From: JACQSR01 sp042577505
Lineage (GTDB): Archaea; Nanobdellota; Nanobdellia; Woesearchaeales; JACQSR01
DNA length: 51,523 nt
Reading direction: 5' to 3'
NCBI GenBank assembly: GCA_042577505.1
Contig: JBHPEA010000006.1
Coordinates: 1-51,523, forward strand
Made by a program: the position numbers and the translations under genes. Under the pieces are notes generated by a model. That model was not told the origin of the DNA, did not search any database, and worked only from the letters and a program-made list of their open reading frames with translations. Positions 32,738 through 40,983 of this stretch are shown piece by piece. Within the stretch, counting starts at the first letter, position 1. The number at the start of each line of letters is the position of its first letter.

Positions 32738-32800
32738 GTTTTTTCTTAAGCAAGTAGATTATTTGAGTTCAGAAGCTTAGGAAAATTTAAAGCCCCCTGA

Positions 32801-33094
32801 TTATCCATCTAATCTTTTAATTGTCTCAGGCAATTGAAGATCTTTTCTTCCATTTTTGAATGTGATGTATGCGTTTTGAATATCTCTTCTTTCACCCTCG
32901 GATGAAGTTTCTATTAGAAATCCGCAACAATGATCTATCCCCTGAATTGCAGAAGGACCGTCGATTATAATACTTATATCTCTGTTACTTACTAGTCTAG
33001 AGAGTGCTTCATAAGCTTCATTGGCAATATCTATGTTTCTTGAATCAGTCATAGGTATTGCATTATTGTATGCTAATTCTAGATAATATGGCAT
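32801..33094 (-). CDS. Hypothetical 97-residue protein
   Basis: Soluble, mixed alpha/beta composition, no recognised motif: MPYYLELAYNNAIPMTD, a helix IANEAYEALSRLV, then strands ISIIIDG and CCGFLIETSSEGERRD. The adjacent Cys-Cys in DHCCGFLIE is the only striking feature. The gene stands alone on the minus strand between the RHH gene and a small membrane protein. Confidence 0.55.
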   Translation of the reverse strand: MPYYLELAYNNAIPMTDSRNIDIANEAYEALSRLVSNRDISIIIDGPSAIQGIDHCCGFLIETSSEGERRDIQNAYITFKNGRKDLQLPETIKRLDG

Positions 33095-33154
33095 ATAGGT
33101 TAGAAATTCCGGTTATTTATTAAGGATTATTGTGATAGAATAGTTAGAATTAGT

Positions 33155-33448
33155 TTAGCTTTCTTCTTCTTCTTCTTCTTCTTCTTCTTCTTCGCCAACG
33201 CCACAAACTTTCACTTGTAGATTTGACATACCACTTTTTGGATCCTCCATATCTAAAGTACCGTAATTTTGACCCTGAGTTGCTGCAGCAGTTGCTTTAC
33301 CTACAATATCTTTACTTTCGATTTGAGGAATTTGGAATTGTTCTCCAGAACTAGTTTCATAATATTGGATAGTGTTTAAAGCAATTATAAGACCTACTAA
33401 AACTATTGAAATTACCAAAGAAACCATTAAAACCCTCTTATTGTTCAT
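33155..33448 (-). CDS. Small single-span membrane protein with poly-Glu tail
   Basis: 97 residues. N-terminal anchor helix (VLMVSLVISIVLVGLIIAL) after a basic MNNKR, a ~55-residue polar region with one Cys (VKVCGVG), and a C-terminus of 11 consecutive Glu before a final Ser. The tail is encoded by an uninterrupted TTC/GAA repeat at 33161-33193. Orientation should be N-in, C-out, so the acidic tail would be outside, like the Glu tracts in the giant protein at 4389. Confidence 0.6.
   Translation of the reverse strand: MNNKRVLMVSLVISIVLVGLIIALNTIQYYETSSGEQFQIPQIESKDIVGKATAAATQGQNYGTLDMEDPKSGMSNLQVKVCGVGEEEEEEEEEEES
33161..33193 (-). repeat. GAA tract (11 Glu codons)
   Basis: Eleven perfect GAA codons on the minus strand at the very 3' end of a small membrane protein gene. 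Confidence 0.95.
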
Positions 33449-33534
33449 GTGAATTACTTTGAGTTATGTTTATTTAAAATTATTGGTTTTTAAAGTCATA
33501 TTTAAGTGGTAACATGGAGGAGATTTAACATTAC

Positions 33535-33583
33535 CTTTATAAATGATTATTGAGTCCTATTTGGTAATTCTCCTCTTGGAGAA
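33535..33583 (+). promoter_or_regulatory. Promoter and leader hairpin of the TRAM-protein gene
   Basis: TATA-like CTTTATAAATG at 33535-33545 predicts a start near 33565. The hairpin TTCTCC-tctt-GGAGAA (33568-33583) would then sit at the 5' end of a ~38-base leader that also contains the Shine-Dalgarno AAGGTGAT. Confidence 0.5.
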
Positions 33584-33602
33584 GCGGTTTAAGGTGATGT
33601 AG

Positions 33603-34001
33603 ATGAAGAAAGGATTTAGGCCTCAGGGCCCAAGTGCTCCGGTTAAAGTCGGAGAAGAAATTGACGTAGTAATTGAGGCTGTCGGCGAGAAGGGCGATGG
33701 TATTGCTAAAGTTAAAGGCTTTGTTCTCTTTATACCAGGTGTAAAAGAGAATGATAATGTCAAGGTCAGGGTCACAAGAGTACTTCGTAAGGTGGGCTTT
33801 GCTGACGTGATTGGAGCAGGATCTGCACCATCAGAGTCAGGGGGACAACCCCAGCAACAAGAGGAAGAACCAGCACCTCCAGATACAGAAGATTTTGGAG
33901 AAGAAGCTCCAGCAGAAGAACAAGCTACTGAAGAGGAAGCTCCTGCTGAGGAAGAAGCTCCAGCTGAAGAACCCTCTGAAGAGGAAAACAAAGAGGCTTA
34001 A
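33603..34001 (+). CDS. TRAM-domain RNA-binding protein with acidic tail
   Basis: 132 residues. TRAM domain at ~15-70 (VKVGEEIDVVIEAVGEKGDGIAKVKGFVLFIPGV, then VKVRVTRVLRKVGFADV), an RNA-binding beta barrel also found in archaeal cold-shock-like proteins and in tRNA-modifying enzymes. After it comes a Pro/Ala/Glu-rich tail (~50 residues) with repeats of EEAPAEE. Stand-alone archaeal TRAM proteins act as RNA chaperones. The hairpin leader upstream hints at autoregulation. Confidence 0.85.
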   Translation: MKKGFRPQGPSAPVKVGEEIDVVIEAVGEKGDGIAKVKGFVLFIPGVKENDNVKVRVTRVLRKVGFADVIGAGSAPSESGGQPQQQEEEPAPPDTEDFGEEAPAEEQATEEEAPAEEEAPAEEPSEEENKEA

Positions 34002-34021
34002 GCCTCGTTTTTTATTTTATT

Positions 34022-34534
34022 ATGAGACTTTTTATCGCATTACATTTTGATGAATCTATAAAAGAAGTACAGGATCAAATACAAAAAGAGAATGCAGGTT
34101 TTACTTTTCCTAAAGATTTCCATTTGACTTTAAAATTTCTTGGTGAAACTGATAAGGTTGATGAGATAAAGAAGAAACTTTCTGAGATTGAGATTGATCC
34201 TTTTGAAGTTGAGCTTTCTGAAATTGGAGTTTTTCCTTCTCCTCAGAGTGTAAGGGTAGTTTGGGTGGGGGTGAAAGATGGTTCGAAAATATTAGAATTG
34301 CAGAAGAAAATTGAGGATTCTTTGTTGGATTTTTTCCCAAGAGATGAAAGGTTCCATCCTCATGTGACTTTGGCTAGAGTTAAGTTTGTTAAGGATAAAG
34401 CAAAGTTGAAGGAGAATTTAGGGAATGTTAAAGTAGGGGAAAGGAAGTTTAAGATTACTGATTTCTATTTATATGAGTCTAAATTGACACCTGATGGTCC
34501 TGTCTATAGTGTAATTGACTTTCGAAATTTATAA
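34022..34534 (+). CDS. thpR: RNA 2',3'-cyclic phosphodiesterase (2'-5' RNA ligase family)
   Basis: 170 residues, usual length. Two catalytic HxT motifs are present: FHLTLKFLG near residue 37 and FHPHVTLARV near residue 117. The enzyme opens 2',3'-cyclic phosphates on RNA, such as those left by tRNA splicing endonuclease; ligation is a side reaction of the bacterial/archaeal enzymes. Starts 20 bases after the TRAM gene. Confidence 0.9.
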   Translation: MRLFIALHFDESIKEVQDQIQKENAGFTFPKDFHLTLKFLGETDKVDEIKKKLSEIEIDPFEVELSEIGVFPSPQSVRVVWVGVKDGSKILELQKKIEDSLLDFFPRDERFHPHVTLARVKFVKDKAKLKENLGNVKVGERKFKITDFYLYESKLTPDGPVYSVIDFRNL

Positions 34535-34543
34535 ATAGGGAGT

Positions 34544-36115
34544 ATGATTACTAGCTCAGGGGTGGAATTCACGGGAGGCAAAAGCTTACTTGAAAAGTTC
34601 ATTTCTGGCGTAATTAATCCTAGTAAGCCTAAAAAGAGGAAAAAGTTAGTTCTTGCTCTTGATTTAGGGACGACGGGTATTAGGGTAATTCTTTTTGATC
34701 ACGAACAAAATGTTGTGTTTAAGTCTTACAAAGAGATAAAATTATATCATCCAAAATCTGGTTGGGTTGAGCAAGATCCAAACGAAATACTTGAAACTAC
34801 AAGGATTCTTTTAGATCAGGTAGTAAAATCTGGAAATAAGGCGAGTCAAATTGTTACCATAGGTATAACAAATCAAAGGGAGACGACGATTATTTGGGAT
34901 AAAGACACTGGAGAGCCAGTCTATAATGCTATTGTATGGCAATGTAAAAGGACTGCAAAATTGTGTCAAGAACTTAAACCAAAAGAAGATTTTGTGCATA
35001 AAAAAACTGGATTGTTTATTGATCCTTATTTCTCTGCAACAAAAATTAAATGGATATTGGATAATGTTAAAGGAGCGAGGAAAAAGGCAGAGAAAGGCAA
35101 ATTGATGTTTGGCACTGTCGACACATGGATTTTATGGAATCTAGCTAACGTTCACCTGACCGATGTATCCAACGCTTCTCGTACATCTTTATTTAATATC
35201 CATACACTAGAGTGGGATAAGGAGTTGTTAGATTTATTTGATGTTCCAAGGAAAATATTACCTTCAGTAAATGAATCAGGAGGAGAATTTGGGTGTTTAG
35301 ATAAAATTTTCATGGGCAGGGAAATTCCTATAAATTCTGTTTTAGGTGATCAACAAGCTGCAATGTTTGCACAAGGGTGTTATGGAAAAGGTATTGTTAA
35401 GAATACTTACGGAACTGGTTGCTTTATGTTAACTAATACAGGGAATAAGGTTATCATGTCGAAGAATAATTTAATCTCAACAATAGCTTGGAAAGTTGAT
35501 GGAAAAGTTGAATACGCATTAGAGGGAAGTATATTCATGGGTGGAGCTTCCGTGAAATGGCTTAGAGATAATCTGGAGATAATCGATCATGTCGAACAGA
35601 CAGAGAAAATTTCTTTCAATATGAAAGGTAATGGTGGTGTTTATTTCGTTCCTGCTTTGGTTGGATTGGGTGCACCTCATTGGGATAGTAATGCGCGAGG
35701 AATCATTGTGGGCATTAATAGGGGAACGAAGAAAGGGCATATAATTAGGGCTACGTTGGAAGCAATTGCATATCAGTCTGAGGAATTAATTAAATCAATG
35801 GAAGCTGATTGTGGTTACAAAATAAAGAAATTAAATGTGGATGGTGGCGCTACAGCAAACAATTTCTTAATGCAATTTCAATCAGATATTCTTGATATTA
35901 AAATTGAAAGACCAAAAGTCATTGAGACAACTGCCCTTGGAGCTGCATATCTAGCTGGATTGTCCGCAGGATTTTGGAAGGATAAAGATGATTTGGTTAA
36001 GGAAAGGAAAGTGGGGAAGGTTTTCAAACCTAAGATGAAAGAAAGTGAGAGGAAGAAACTACTTCTAAACTGGAAAAGAGCAGTAAATCGTTCTAAGAAT
36101 TGGGAGAAAAGTTAA
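34544..36115 (+). CDS. glpK: Glycerol kinase
   Basis: 523 residues, FGGY family. ATP-binding ALDLGTTGIR, TNQRETTIIWD, GLFIDPYFSATKIKWIL, GDQQAAMFAQ, and the FGGY signatures near GGASVKWLRDNL and LGAPHWDSNARG and DGGATANNFLMQ are all recognisable. It phosphorylates glycerol to sn-glycerol-3-phosphate. A ~34-residue N-terminal extension (SSGVEFTGGKSLLEKFISG) precedes the usual start; an alternative start near the core is possible. sn-Glycerol-3-phosphate would also fit the PlsC-like acyltransferase nearby. Starts nine bases after thpR. Confidence 0.93.
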   Translation: MITSSGVEFTGGKSLLEKFISGVINPSKPKKRKKLVLALDLGTTGIRVILFDHEQNVVFKSYKEIKLYHPKSGWVEQDPNEILETTRILLDQVVKSGNKASQIVTIGITNQRETTIIWDKDTGEPVYNAIVWQCKRTAKLCQELKPKEDFVHKKTGLFIDPYFSATKIKWILDNVKGARKKAEKGKLMFGTVDTWILWNLANVHLTDVSNASRTSLFNIHTLEWDKELLDLFDVPRKILPSVNESGGEFGCLDKIFMGREIPINSVLGDQQAAMFAQGCYGKGIVKNTYGTGCFMLTNTGNKVIMSKNNLISTIAWKVDGKVEYALEGSIFMGGASVKWLRDNLEIIDHVEQTEKISFNMKGNGGVYFVPALVGLGAPHWDSNARGIIVGINRGTKKGHIIRATLEAIAYQSEELIKSMEADCGYKIKKLNVDGGATANNFLMQFQSDILDIKIERPKVIETTALGAAYLAGLSAGFWKDKDDLVKERKVGKVFKPKMKESERKKLLLNWKRAVNRSKNWEKS

Positions 36116-36147
36116 AGTTTATAAGTTAGGTATGTATAGGTAGGTGA

Positions 36148-36897
36148 ATGGCTAAAATAAATTTGAGTACTTTCAAAGCATCAATATTTTTTGTTTTAGG
36201 ATTTTCTGTAATCTTTTCTATCGTTGGTATATTACTTCAAACAATATTAAGCAATGTTGGATATTCTGTTCAAACCTGGCTAAGTAGGATTGGTGGGATT
36301 ATTATTATCTTTTTTGGATTGTATATAGTTGGTTTGATTAAACCAAAATTTTTACAAAGGGAACATAAGTTGAAGGTTACTAAGAAGTTTAATTCGTCCT
36401 ACTTAACTTCTTTTATTTTCGGTGCAGCGTTTGCTGTAGGTTGGACACCATGTGTTACTGCTGCGTTGGGAGCTATACTCGCATTAGCGGCTATTAAACC
36501 AACAAGTGCATTTATCCTTTTAATGAGTTATACAATCGGATTAGGACTACCTTTCTTAGTAGTGGGATTGTTTGCAGAACAAGTTCAAACATTGTTGAGT
36601 AAGGCAGGAAAGTTTGTCAAATATCTTCAAATTATATTTGGGATTCTCTTGATTCTAATTGGAATACTAGTTTTTGTGAATCAGCTGAGTAGAATTGCAA
36701 ATGTAGAATCATTAGTAGGCGTATTTGATGCTATTTCAGTATCTGTTGGTGGGGCAGACGTCATGTCTTTGAGTTTTTTTAATATTGGGATTGCATTCTT
36801 AGCTGGGCTAATATCTTTTCTGAGTCCTTGTGTACTTCCTTTGATTCCTGGATTTTTAACTTATCTTGCGTCAATATCATTAAAAAATGAAGGGTAA
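36148..36897 (+). CDS. CcdA/DsbD-type thiol-electron transporter, apparently circularly permuted
   Basis: 249 residues, six membrane segments. In ordinary CcdA the order is LSPCVLPLIP (TM1), FVLGFS (TM2), IGG (TM3), GWTPC (TM4), and LGLPFL (TM5). Here the protein begins with FKASIFFVLGFSVIFSIVG (TM2-like), then IGGIIIIFFGLY, GWTPC (C102), GLGLPFLVVG, a TM6-like helix, and only then FLAGLISFLSPCVLPLIPGFLTYL (C228). The two redox Cys are both kept, but in the reverse order. Moving TM1 to the end retains its membrane orientation in a six-helix protein. CcdA carries electrons across the membrane to extracytoplasmic thioredoxin-like proteins. Overlaps the thioredoxin gene by 11 bases. Confidence 0.82.
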   Translation: MAKINLSTFKASIFFVLGFSVIFSIVGILLQTILSNVGYSVQTWLSRIGGIIIIFFGLYIVGLIKPKFLQREHKLKVTKKFNSSYLTSFIFGAAFAVGWTPCVTAALGAILALAAIKPTSAFILLMSYTIGLGLPFLVVGLFAEQVQTLLSKAGKFVKYLQIIFGILLILIGILVFVNQLSRIANVESLVGVFDAISVSVGGADVMSLSFFNIGIAFLAGLISFLSPCVLPLIPGFLTYLASISLKNEG

Positions 36898-38056
36898 GAA
36901 TATTATTCTAATAATCGTAATGATTTTGATAATTGTTGTTATATATTATTTTGAAAGTTCTAAACCAGATATCGATACTTCCACAATAGAGTCTGATATT
37001 AAGATCGAAGAGCTTGAGAAAGAAGATGTTGAGGAGAAAGGGACTATAACTGAAGAAGAGAATAAAACAGAACCGGATGTTGAGGTACAACTTTCGGAGG
37101 AAGATCTTTTGAGGATAGATTCAAAAACAGAAAGGTATCATAGAGCAAAAGAAATAGTTGATCCTGAAGGATACATAAATGTAGATTATATTAATATATC
37201 AAGTTTGATTGGTAAAAAGATTATCTTGGTAGATTTCTGGACTTACAGCTGTATTAATTGTCAGAGAACACTCCCTTATTTAACTACTTGGTATTCTACA
37301 TACAAAGATGACGGTTTAGTTATTATTGGTGTCCATACCCCTGAATTTGGATTTGAAGAAGAGTATGATAATGTAGTTGAGGCGACAAAAAAATGGGGGG
37401 TTGAGTACCCAGTTGTGCAAGATAATGACTATCAAACTTGGAGAGCATATAAGAACCGCTATTGGCCAAGGAAGTATCTAATAGACATTGATGGTTTTAT
37501 TGTTTATGATCACATTGGTGAAGGCGCTTATAACGAGACTGAAAGAAGAATCCAGAAACTTTTAATGGAAAGAAATGAGGTTTTGGGATTGAGAGATGTT
37601 ATTAAAGAAGAAATTTCTGATGTTGAGGTTGAGACTCCTGAGTTTAGACAAATTAGGACACCTGAACTTTATTTTGGATATGAATTTGAGAAGGGCCAAA
37701 TGGGAAATGAACAAGGATGGATGCCTGATAAAATTGTTGACTATAAAATTCCTTCTGGTTTAGTAGGAGATAAGTTTTATTTAGATGGAAGTTGGAAAAA
37801 TAATTTAGATAGTATGGAGTTAGTTAGTAACAAAGGGAAGATTGTATTGAAGTATAAGGCAAAAATTGTGAATTTGGTTGCTGGATCTGAAGAGCCACAG
37901 AACATTGAGGTTTATTTGGACGGGAAGAAAATTTCTGATATTGAAATATCTCATTTTGATCTCTATAATGTTGTAGATGGAGATTCTTATTCTGAACACC
38001 AGTTGGAGTTGCGAATTCCTAGTGGTGTGATGGCATACACGTTTACATTTGGGTAG
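36887..38056 (+). CDS. DipZ-like membrane-anchored thioredoxin protein
   Basis: 389 residues. Anchor helix (~5-22), acidic linker (~23-75), thioredoxin-fold domain (~100-245) with the redox motif C122-I-N-C125 in WTYSCINCQRTLPYL, PRKYLIDIDGFIVYDHIGEG, and a C-terminal beta-rich domain (~265-389) like that of mycobacterial DipZ. In DipZ the CcdA and thioredoxin parts are one chain; here they are two overlapping genes. The pair probably exchanges electrons with extracytoplasmic substrates, which in this window are plentiful Cys-rich surface proteins (inference). Confidence 0.83.
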   Translation: MKGKNIILIIVMILIIVVIYYFESSKPDIDTSTIESDIKIEELEKEDVEEKGTITEEENKTEPDVEVQLSEEDLLRIDSKTERYHRAKEIVDPEGYINVDYINISSLIGKKIILVDFWTYSCINCQRTLPYLTTWYSTYKDDGLVIIGVHTPEFGFEEEYDNVVEATKKWGVEYPVVQDNDYQTWRAYKNRYWPRKYLIDIDGFIVYDHIGEGAYNETERRIQKLLMERNEVLGLRDVIKEEISDVEVETPEFRQIRTPELYFGYEFEKGQMGNEQGWMPDKIVDYKIPSGLVGDKFYLDGSWKNNLDSMELVSNKGKIVLKYKAKIVNLVAGSEEPQNIEVYLDGKKISDIEISHFDLYNVVDGDSYSEHQLELRIPSGVMAYTFTFG

Positions 38057-38061
38057 GGAAA

Positions 38062-38169
38062 CATTTTTAAAAGGATGTTGTCTCCTCCTCTATATTGCCC
38101 ATTATCCCGCTTTGGGATGAGTTACTGCAGGGCAATAATAATGCAGTAGTATGATTCTACTGTTGGAGG
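38062..38169 (+). promoter_or_regulatory. Promoter and structured leader of the uS2 gene
   Basis: TATA-like CATTTTTAAAAG (38062-38073) predicts a start near 38093. The 84-base leader pairs TATTGCCC (38093-38100) with GGGCAATA (38130-38137), enclosing ATCCC-gcttt-GGGAT (38104-38118). TACTGCA (38123-38129) pairs with TGCAGTA (38142-38148), and GGGCAATA lies in that hairpin's loop, so the two stems cross as a pseudoknot. A mutually exclusive hairpin CAGTAG/CTACTG (38144-38162) abuts the Shine-Dalgarno GGAGG (38165-38169). Suggests autoregulation by uS2. Confidence 0.55.
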
Positions 38170-38176
38170 CTTTAAT

Positions 38177-38782
38177 ATGACTGAAGAAACAACTCAATTT
38201 TTGGTCCCACAAGATCAATATTTGAAGGCTGGAATACATATCGGTACAAAGTTTAGAACAAAATATATGGAAAAGTTTATCTACAAAACAAGACCAGATG
38301 GATTATCAGTTCTCAACTTACAGCAAATTGATGAAAGGATTGGAATTGCAGGCAGGTTTTTGGCCCAATTTGAACCTGATGAGATTTTGATTGTAAGTAG
38401 AAGAGAAAATGGATGGAAAGCTGTAAAAGCATTTCAACAAGCGACAGGTGCTAGAATTTATGCAGGTAGATATCCTCCAGGAACATTAACTAATCCTGTA
38501 TTAAAGAACTTCTCAGAAGTCAAAATAATCCTGGTTACTGACTCATGGCCCGATAGAAATGCTATTGAGGATGCAAATAGGGTGGGAATTCCAGTTTTAG
38601 CTTTGTGTGATTCAAATAACCAAGCTAATAAGATTGATTTGGTTATTCCATGTAACAATAAAGGAAAGAAGAGTCTTGGATTATTCTTCTATATTCTTGC
38701 AAGAGAGTTTATGAGAAATTCTGGCAAGATTGGTAAGGAAGACGATATCTCTGTTCCTTTAGACGATTTTATGGAAGAATAA
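38177..38782 (+). CDS. rps2: Small ribosomal subunit protein uS2
   Basis: 201 residues, archaeal type without the bacterial coiled-coil insertion. Recognised by LKAGIHIGTKFRTKYMEKFIYKTRPDGLSVLN, QIDERIGIAGRFLA, ARIYAGRYPPGTLTNP, TDSWPDRNAIEDANRVGIPVLALCDSNN and NNKGKKSLGLFFYILAREFM. uS2 joins the 30S subunit late, near the head-body junction. It stands alone in this window, with a structured leader instead of the usual ribosomal-protein neighbours. Its 3' end overlaps the convergent acyltransferase gene by 14 bases. Confidence 0.95.
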   Translation: MTEETTQFLVPQDQYLKAGIHIGTKFRTKYMEKFIYKTRPDGLSVLNLQQIDERIGIAGRFLAQFEPDEILIVSRRENGWKAVKAFQQATGARIYAGRYPPGTLTNPVLKNFSEVKIILVTDSWPDRNAIEDANRVGIPVLALCDSNNQANKIDLVIPCNNKGKKSLGLFFYILAREFMRNSGKIGKEDDISVPLDDFMEE

Positions 38783-39371
38783 GTCTTTCAATTTCTTTTT
38801 TTATTTTTCTTGTTCCTTGCTGGACATTCTTAACTTTAATTGGTTTTCCGAACTTTAGTTTACACCTTCTTGGTCTAATTATCCAGCTTCCTTTGGGAAT
38901 TATTTTTTCAGTACCTATAACCCCTAGGGGAACTACTTTAATTTTTAATTTGTAGGCTAGTGTTGCAGCACCAGGTTTGAATTCTGCTAGTTTGTTATCT
39001 TTAACGATTTTTCCTTCTGGAAATATTCCAATGACCTCTCCTTTATTGATGTAATTTGTGGCAAGTTTTAGTGCTCTTTGGTTCACTTTATGTTTATTAT
39101 CACCCCTCACTCTGACTGGGATAGTTTGGAAGTATTTCAGAATATTTTTTAGGATAAAATGTTTCATGAATCTATCATTGACATAGAAATGTGATTTCCA
39201 TTCTGAGAGTGTGCTTATTACATATGGTACGATTACTCCATCGGAAAAACTCTTATGATTTGCTGCAATGATGTAAGGTCCTTTCTTTGGTACATTTTCT
39301 AATCCTTTAATCTCTTTAATAAATGGTCTAACAAGAATTGCCAAAATACTCCTTAGGACAATGTTTACCAT
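38769..39371 (-). CDS. PlsC-like 1-acyl-glycerol-phosphate acyltransferase
   Basis: 200 residues. The acyltransferase motifs are complete: N38-H39-x4-D44 (ANHKSFSD), FQTIPVRVRG, F117-P-E-G120, and a VVPLGVIG block. Bacterial PlsC esterifies lysophosphatidate with fatty acyl groups. Archaeal membrane lipids are isoprenoid ethers, so the acceptor here is uncertain: acquired lipids, a host's lipids or another alcohol. Last gene of the minus-strand run from 44148, 25 bases after radB. Confidence 0.85.
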   Translation of the reverse strand: MVNIVLRSILAILVRPFIKEIKGLENVPKKGPYIIAANHKSFSDGVIVPYVISTLSEWKSHFYVNDRFMKHFILKNILKYFQTIPVRVRGDNKHKVNQRALKLATNYINKGEVIGIFPEGKIVKDNKLAEFKPGAATLAYKLKIKVVPLGVIGTEKIIPKGSWIIRPRRCKLKFGKPIKVKNVQQGTRKIKKEIERLILP

Positions 39372-39396
39372 AACTAATATCTAGAAAATATCTTAT

Positions 39397-40071
39397 TTAA
39401 GTCTTTTCAATACCTTTGCTTACAATCTCAAACATAGTTTCCTTTCCTGCTTCAATGCTCCTGTGTTTTCTAACAATAGCTTTTCTTCTTTTACCATGGA
39501 GTGCTTGGAGTTCGATGATACATTTACTTCCATATTTTAATAAATCTCCTCCGACCATCTTAACTTGCTCTGGAGAATCAAATTTTGCATAAACCTGGTT
39601 GGTTATTAGTATAGGAATATTTTTTACTCTTGCTATCTCTGTTAAGGAGGCGACTTGGCTTCCTAACTCTCTGATTAATTCATAATTTTCACTAATACCC
39701 AGCTCTAGTCTATAAAGCATCGATATTGTGTCTACAACAATTAATCCAATTTTACTTGTTGAAACGTCTTTTAGTTTTGAAAAAACACGTCTTTGTTCTG
39801 CAAAATTTACAGGTCGCATGAAAAGTATTTTTTTAAGGGTTTCTTCGTAATTTGGATCAATTTGCTTTAGCCTTTCTGGAGAAAATCCTCCCTCTGTATC
39901 AACGTAAATTACATTTTTACCATTTTTTACACATTGAATGCAACAATGCATACAGAATAATGTTTTTCCTGACCCAGGTGGACCGTAAACAGTGGTGGTT
40001 ACATCATTCTCCAGACCACCATTTAATAGTTCATCAGTTGCATTTCCAGTAGAGAGCTTTGAAATTTGCAT
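39397..40071 (-). CDS. radB: DNA repair and recombination protein RadB
   Basis: 224 residues, a RecA core without the N-terminal HhH domain of RadA. Walker A GPPGSGKT (residues ~33-40), YVDTEGGFSPERLKQI, and Walker B LIVVDTISMLYRLE are present, with ITNQVYAKF near residue 160. RadB is an archaeal RadA paralogue that supports recombination and helps RadA load. It is placed between the UbiA-like and PlsC-like genes, an unusual setting for it. Confidence 0.88.
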   Translation of the reverse strand: MQISKLSTGNATDELLNGGLENDVTTTVYGPPGSGKTLFCMHCCIQCVKNGKNVIYVDTEGGFSPERLKQIDPNYEETLKKILFMRPVNFAEQRRVFSKLKDVSTSKIGLIVVDTISMLYRLELGISENYELIRELGSQVASLTEIARVKNIPILITNQVYAKFDSPEQVKMVGGDLLKYGSKCIIELQALHGKRRKAIVRKHRSIEAGKETMFEIVSKGIEKT

Positions 40072-40110
40072 AATCTTAGTATGTTTTATGACTTTATAAA
40101 TTTTAAGAAT

Positions 40111-40983
40111 TTATAAGTATAATAGTAAGAATGTCAAGGCCTTGTATAGCAATATTCCGGAAGTAATTCTAACATCACTGAAGATTTTTTCAGGAGAGCG
40201 GACTTTTGGTGACCCTGCATAAGTCAAATAAATGTACCTTAGAACGATATATAATACAATCGGGAATGAAATTATTAATTCTGGATTGTTACCTAGAAAA
40301 CAATACAGTGCATAACATAATAGTAAAACTCCTGCGTTTATTTGGAGCATGGCATTTAACATCTGGTCAGAGTATTTCTTTAAAACTGGCCTGAATAAAG
40401 TTGCTTTATCACTTAGTATGTTAATTTCTACTTTCCTTTTGGCCGTGGCTAAAAAAAATGCTAGGAAAAAAGTTCCGATAATTAACCATGGCGATACCCA
40501 AACCCCGATAATATATGCTCCCGATACTGCCCTAATAACGAAGTTTGTTGATATTAAAATTAAATCGATAAAAATTTCGTTTTTTAGGAACATAGAATAT
40601 ATTGTTGATAATAGGAAAAGAGCAAGTAATGATACCATAAAGTGAAAATTAATTGTATAGCTTAAGAAAATTGAAAAAGAGAATAAGATTAATGCAAATA
40701 TTGCGCCGCTTGTCACACTTATTTTTCCACTAGCTATTGGTTTGGATAGCTTATCTTTACTAAAAAGATCCCTTTTTCTATCATAAATATCATTTAGTAT
40801 ATAATTTACGGAAGACATCAAACTTAAGGCAAAAAAACCCATTAATGTCAGAAATATCAAATCGAAATTGAATATGTTGCCGGAAAAAAATATTGCTAAG
40901 AAAATTACTAAATTTTTGTAGTATTGTTCGGGTCTACAAATTGAAACAAAGTTAGAGATTTTTTCCTTGAAATATCTGCTCAT
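40111..40983 (-). CDS. UbiA-family prenyltransferase, decaprenyl-phosphate phosphoribosyltransferase-like
   Basis: 290 residues from the ATG at 40983 (an in-frame TTG lies 9 bases upstream). About nine membrane segments. The RPEQYYKN start, the metal-binding N-D-x2-D-x3-D motif in YILNDIYDRKRDLFSKDKLSKPIASG, and the LATAKRK block after FFLAFF match the group of mycobacterial UbiA (Rv3806c), which moves phosphoribose onto decaprenyl phosphate. The glycosyltransferase neighbours fit a role in building a polyprenyl-linked sugar donor. Overlaps the GT4 gene by 32 bases. Substrate not proven; other UbiA reactions remain possible. Confidence 0.78.
   Translation of the reverse strand: MSRYFKEKISNFVSICRPEQYYKNLVIFLAIFFSGNIFNFDLIFLTLMGFFALSLMSSVNYILNDIYDRKRDLFSKDKLSKPIASGKISVTSGAIFALILFSFSIFLSYTINFHFMVSLLALFLLSTIYSMFLKNEIFIDLILISTNFVIRAVSGAYIIGVWVSPWLIIGTFFLAFFLATAKRKVEINILSDKATLFRPVLKKYSDQMLNAMLQINAGVLLLCYALYCFLGNNPELIISFPIVLYIVLRYIYLTYAGSPKVRSPEKIFSDVRITSGILLYKALTFLLLYL

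Noticed and set aside
38093..38148. tRNA-like or snoRNA element before uS2
   Set aside because: No acceptor stem/CCA, T-loop, or C/D and D' boxes; the pairing fits a leader structure better.
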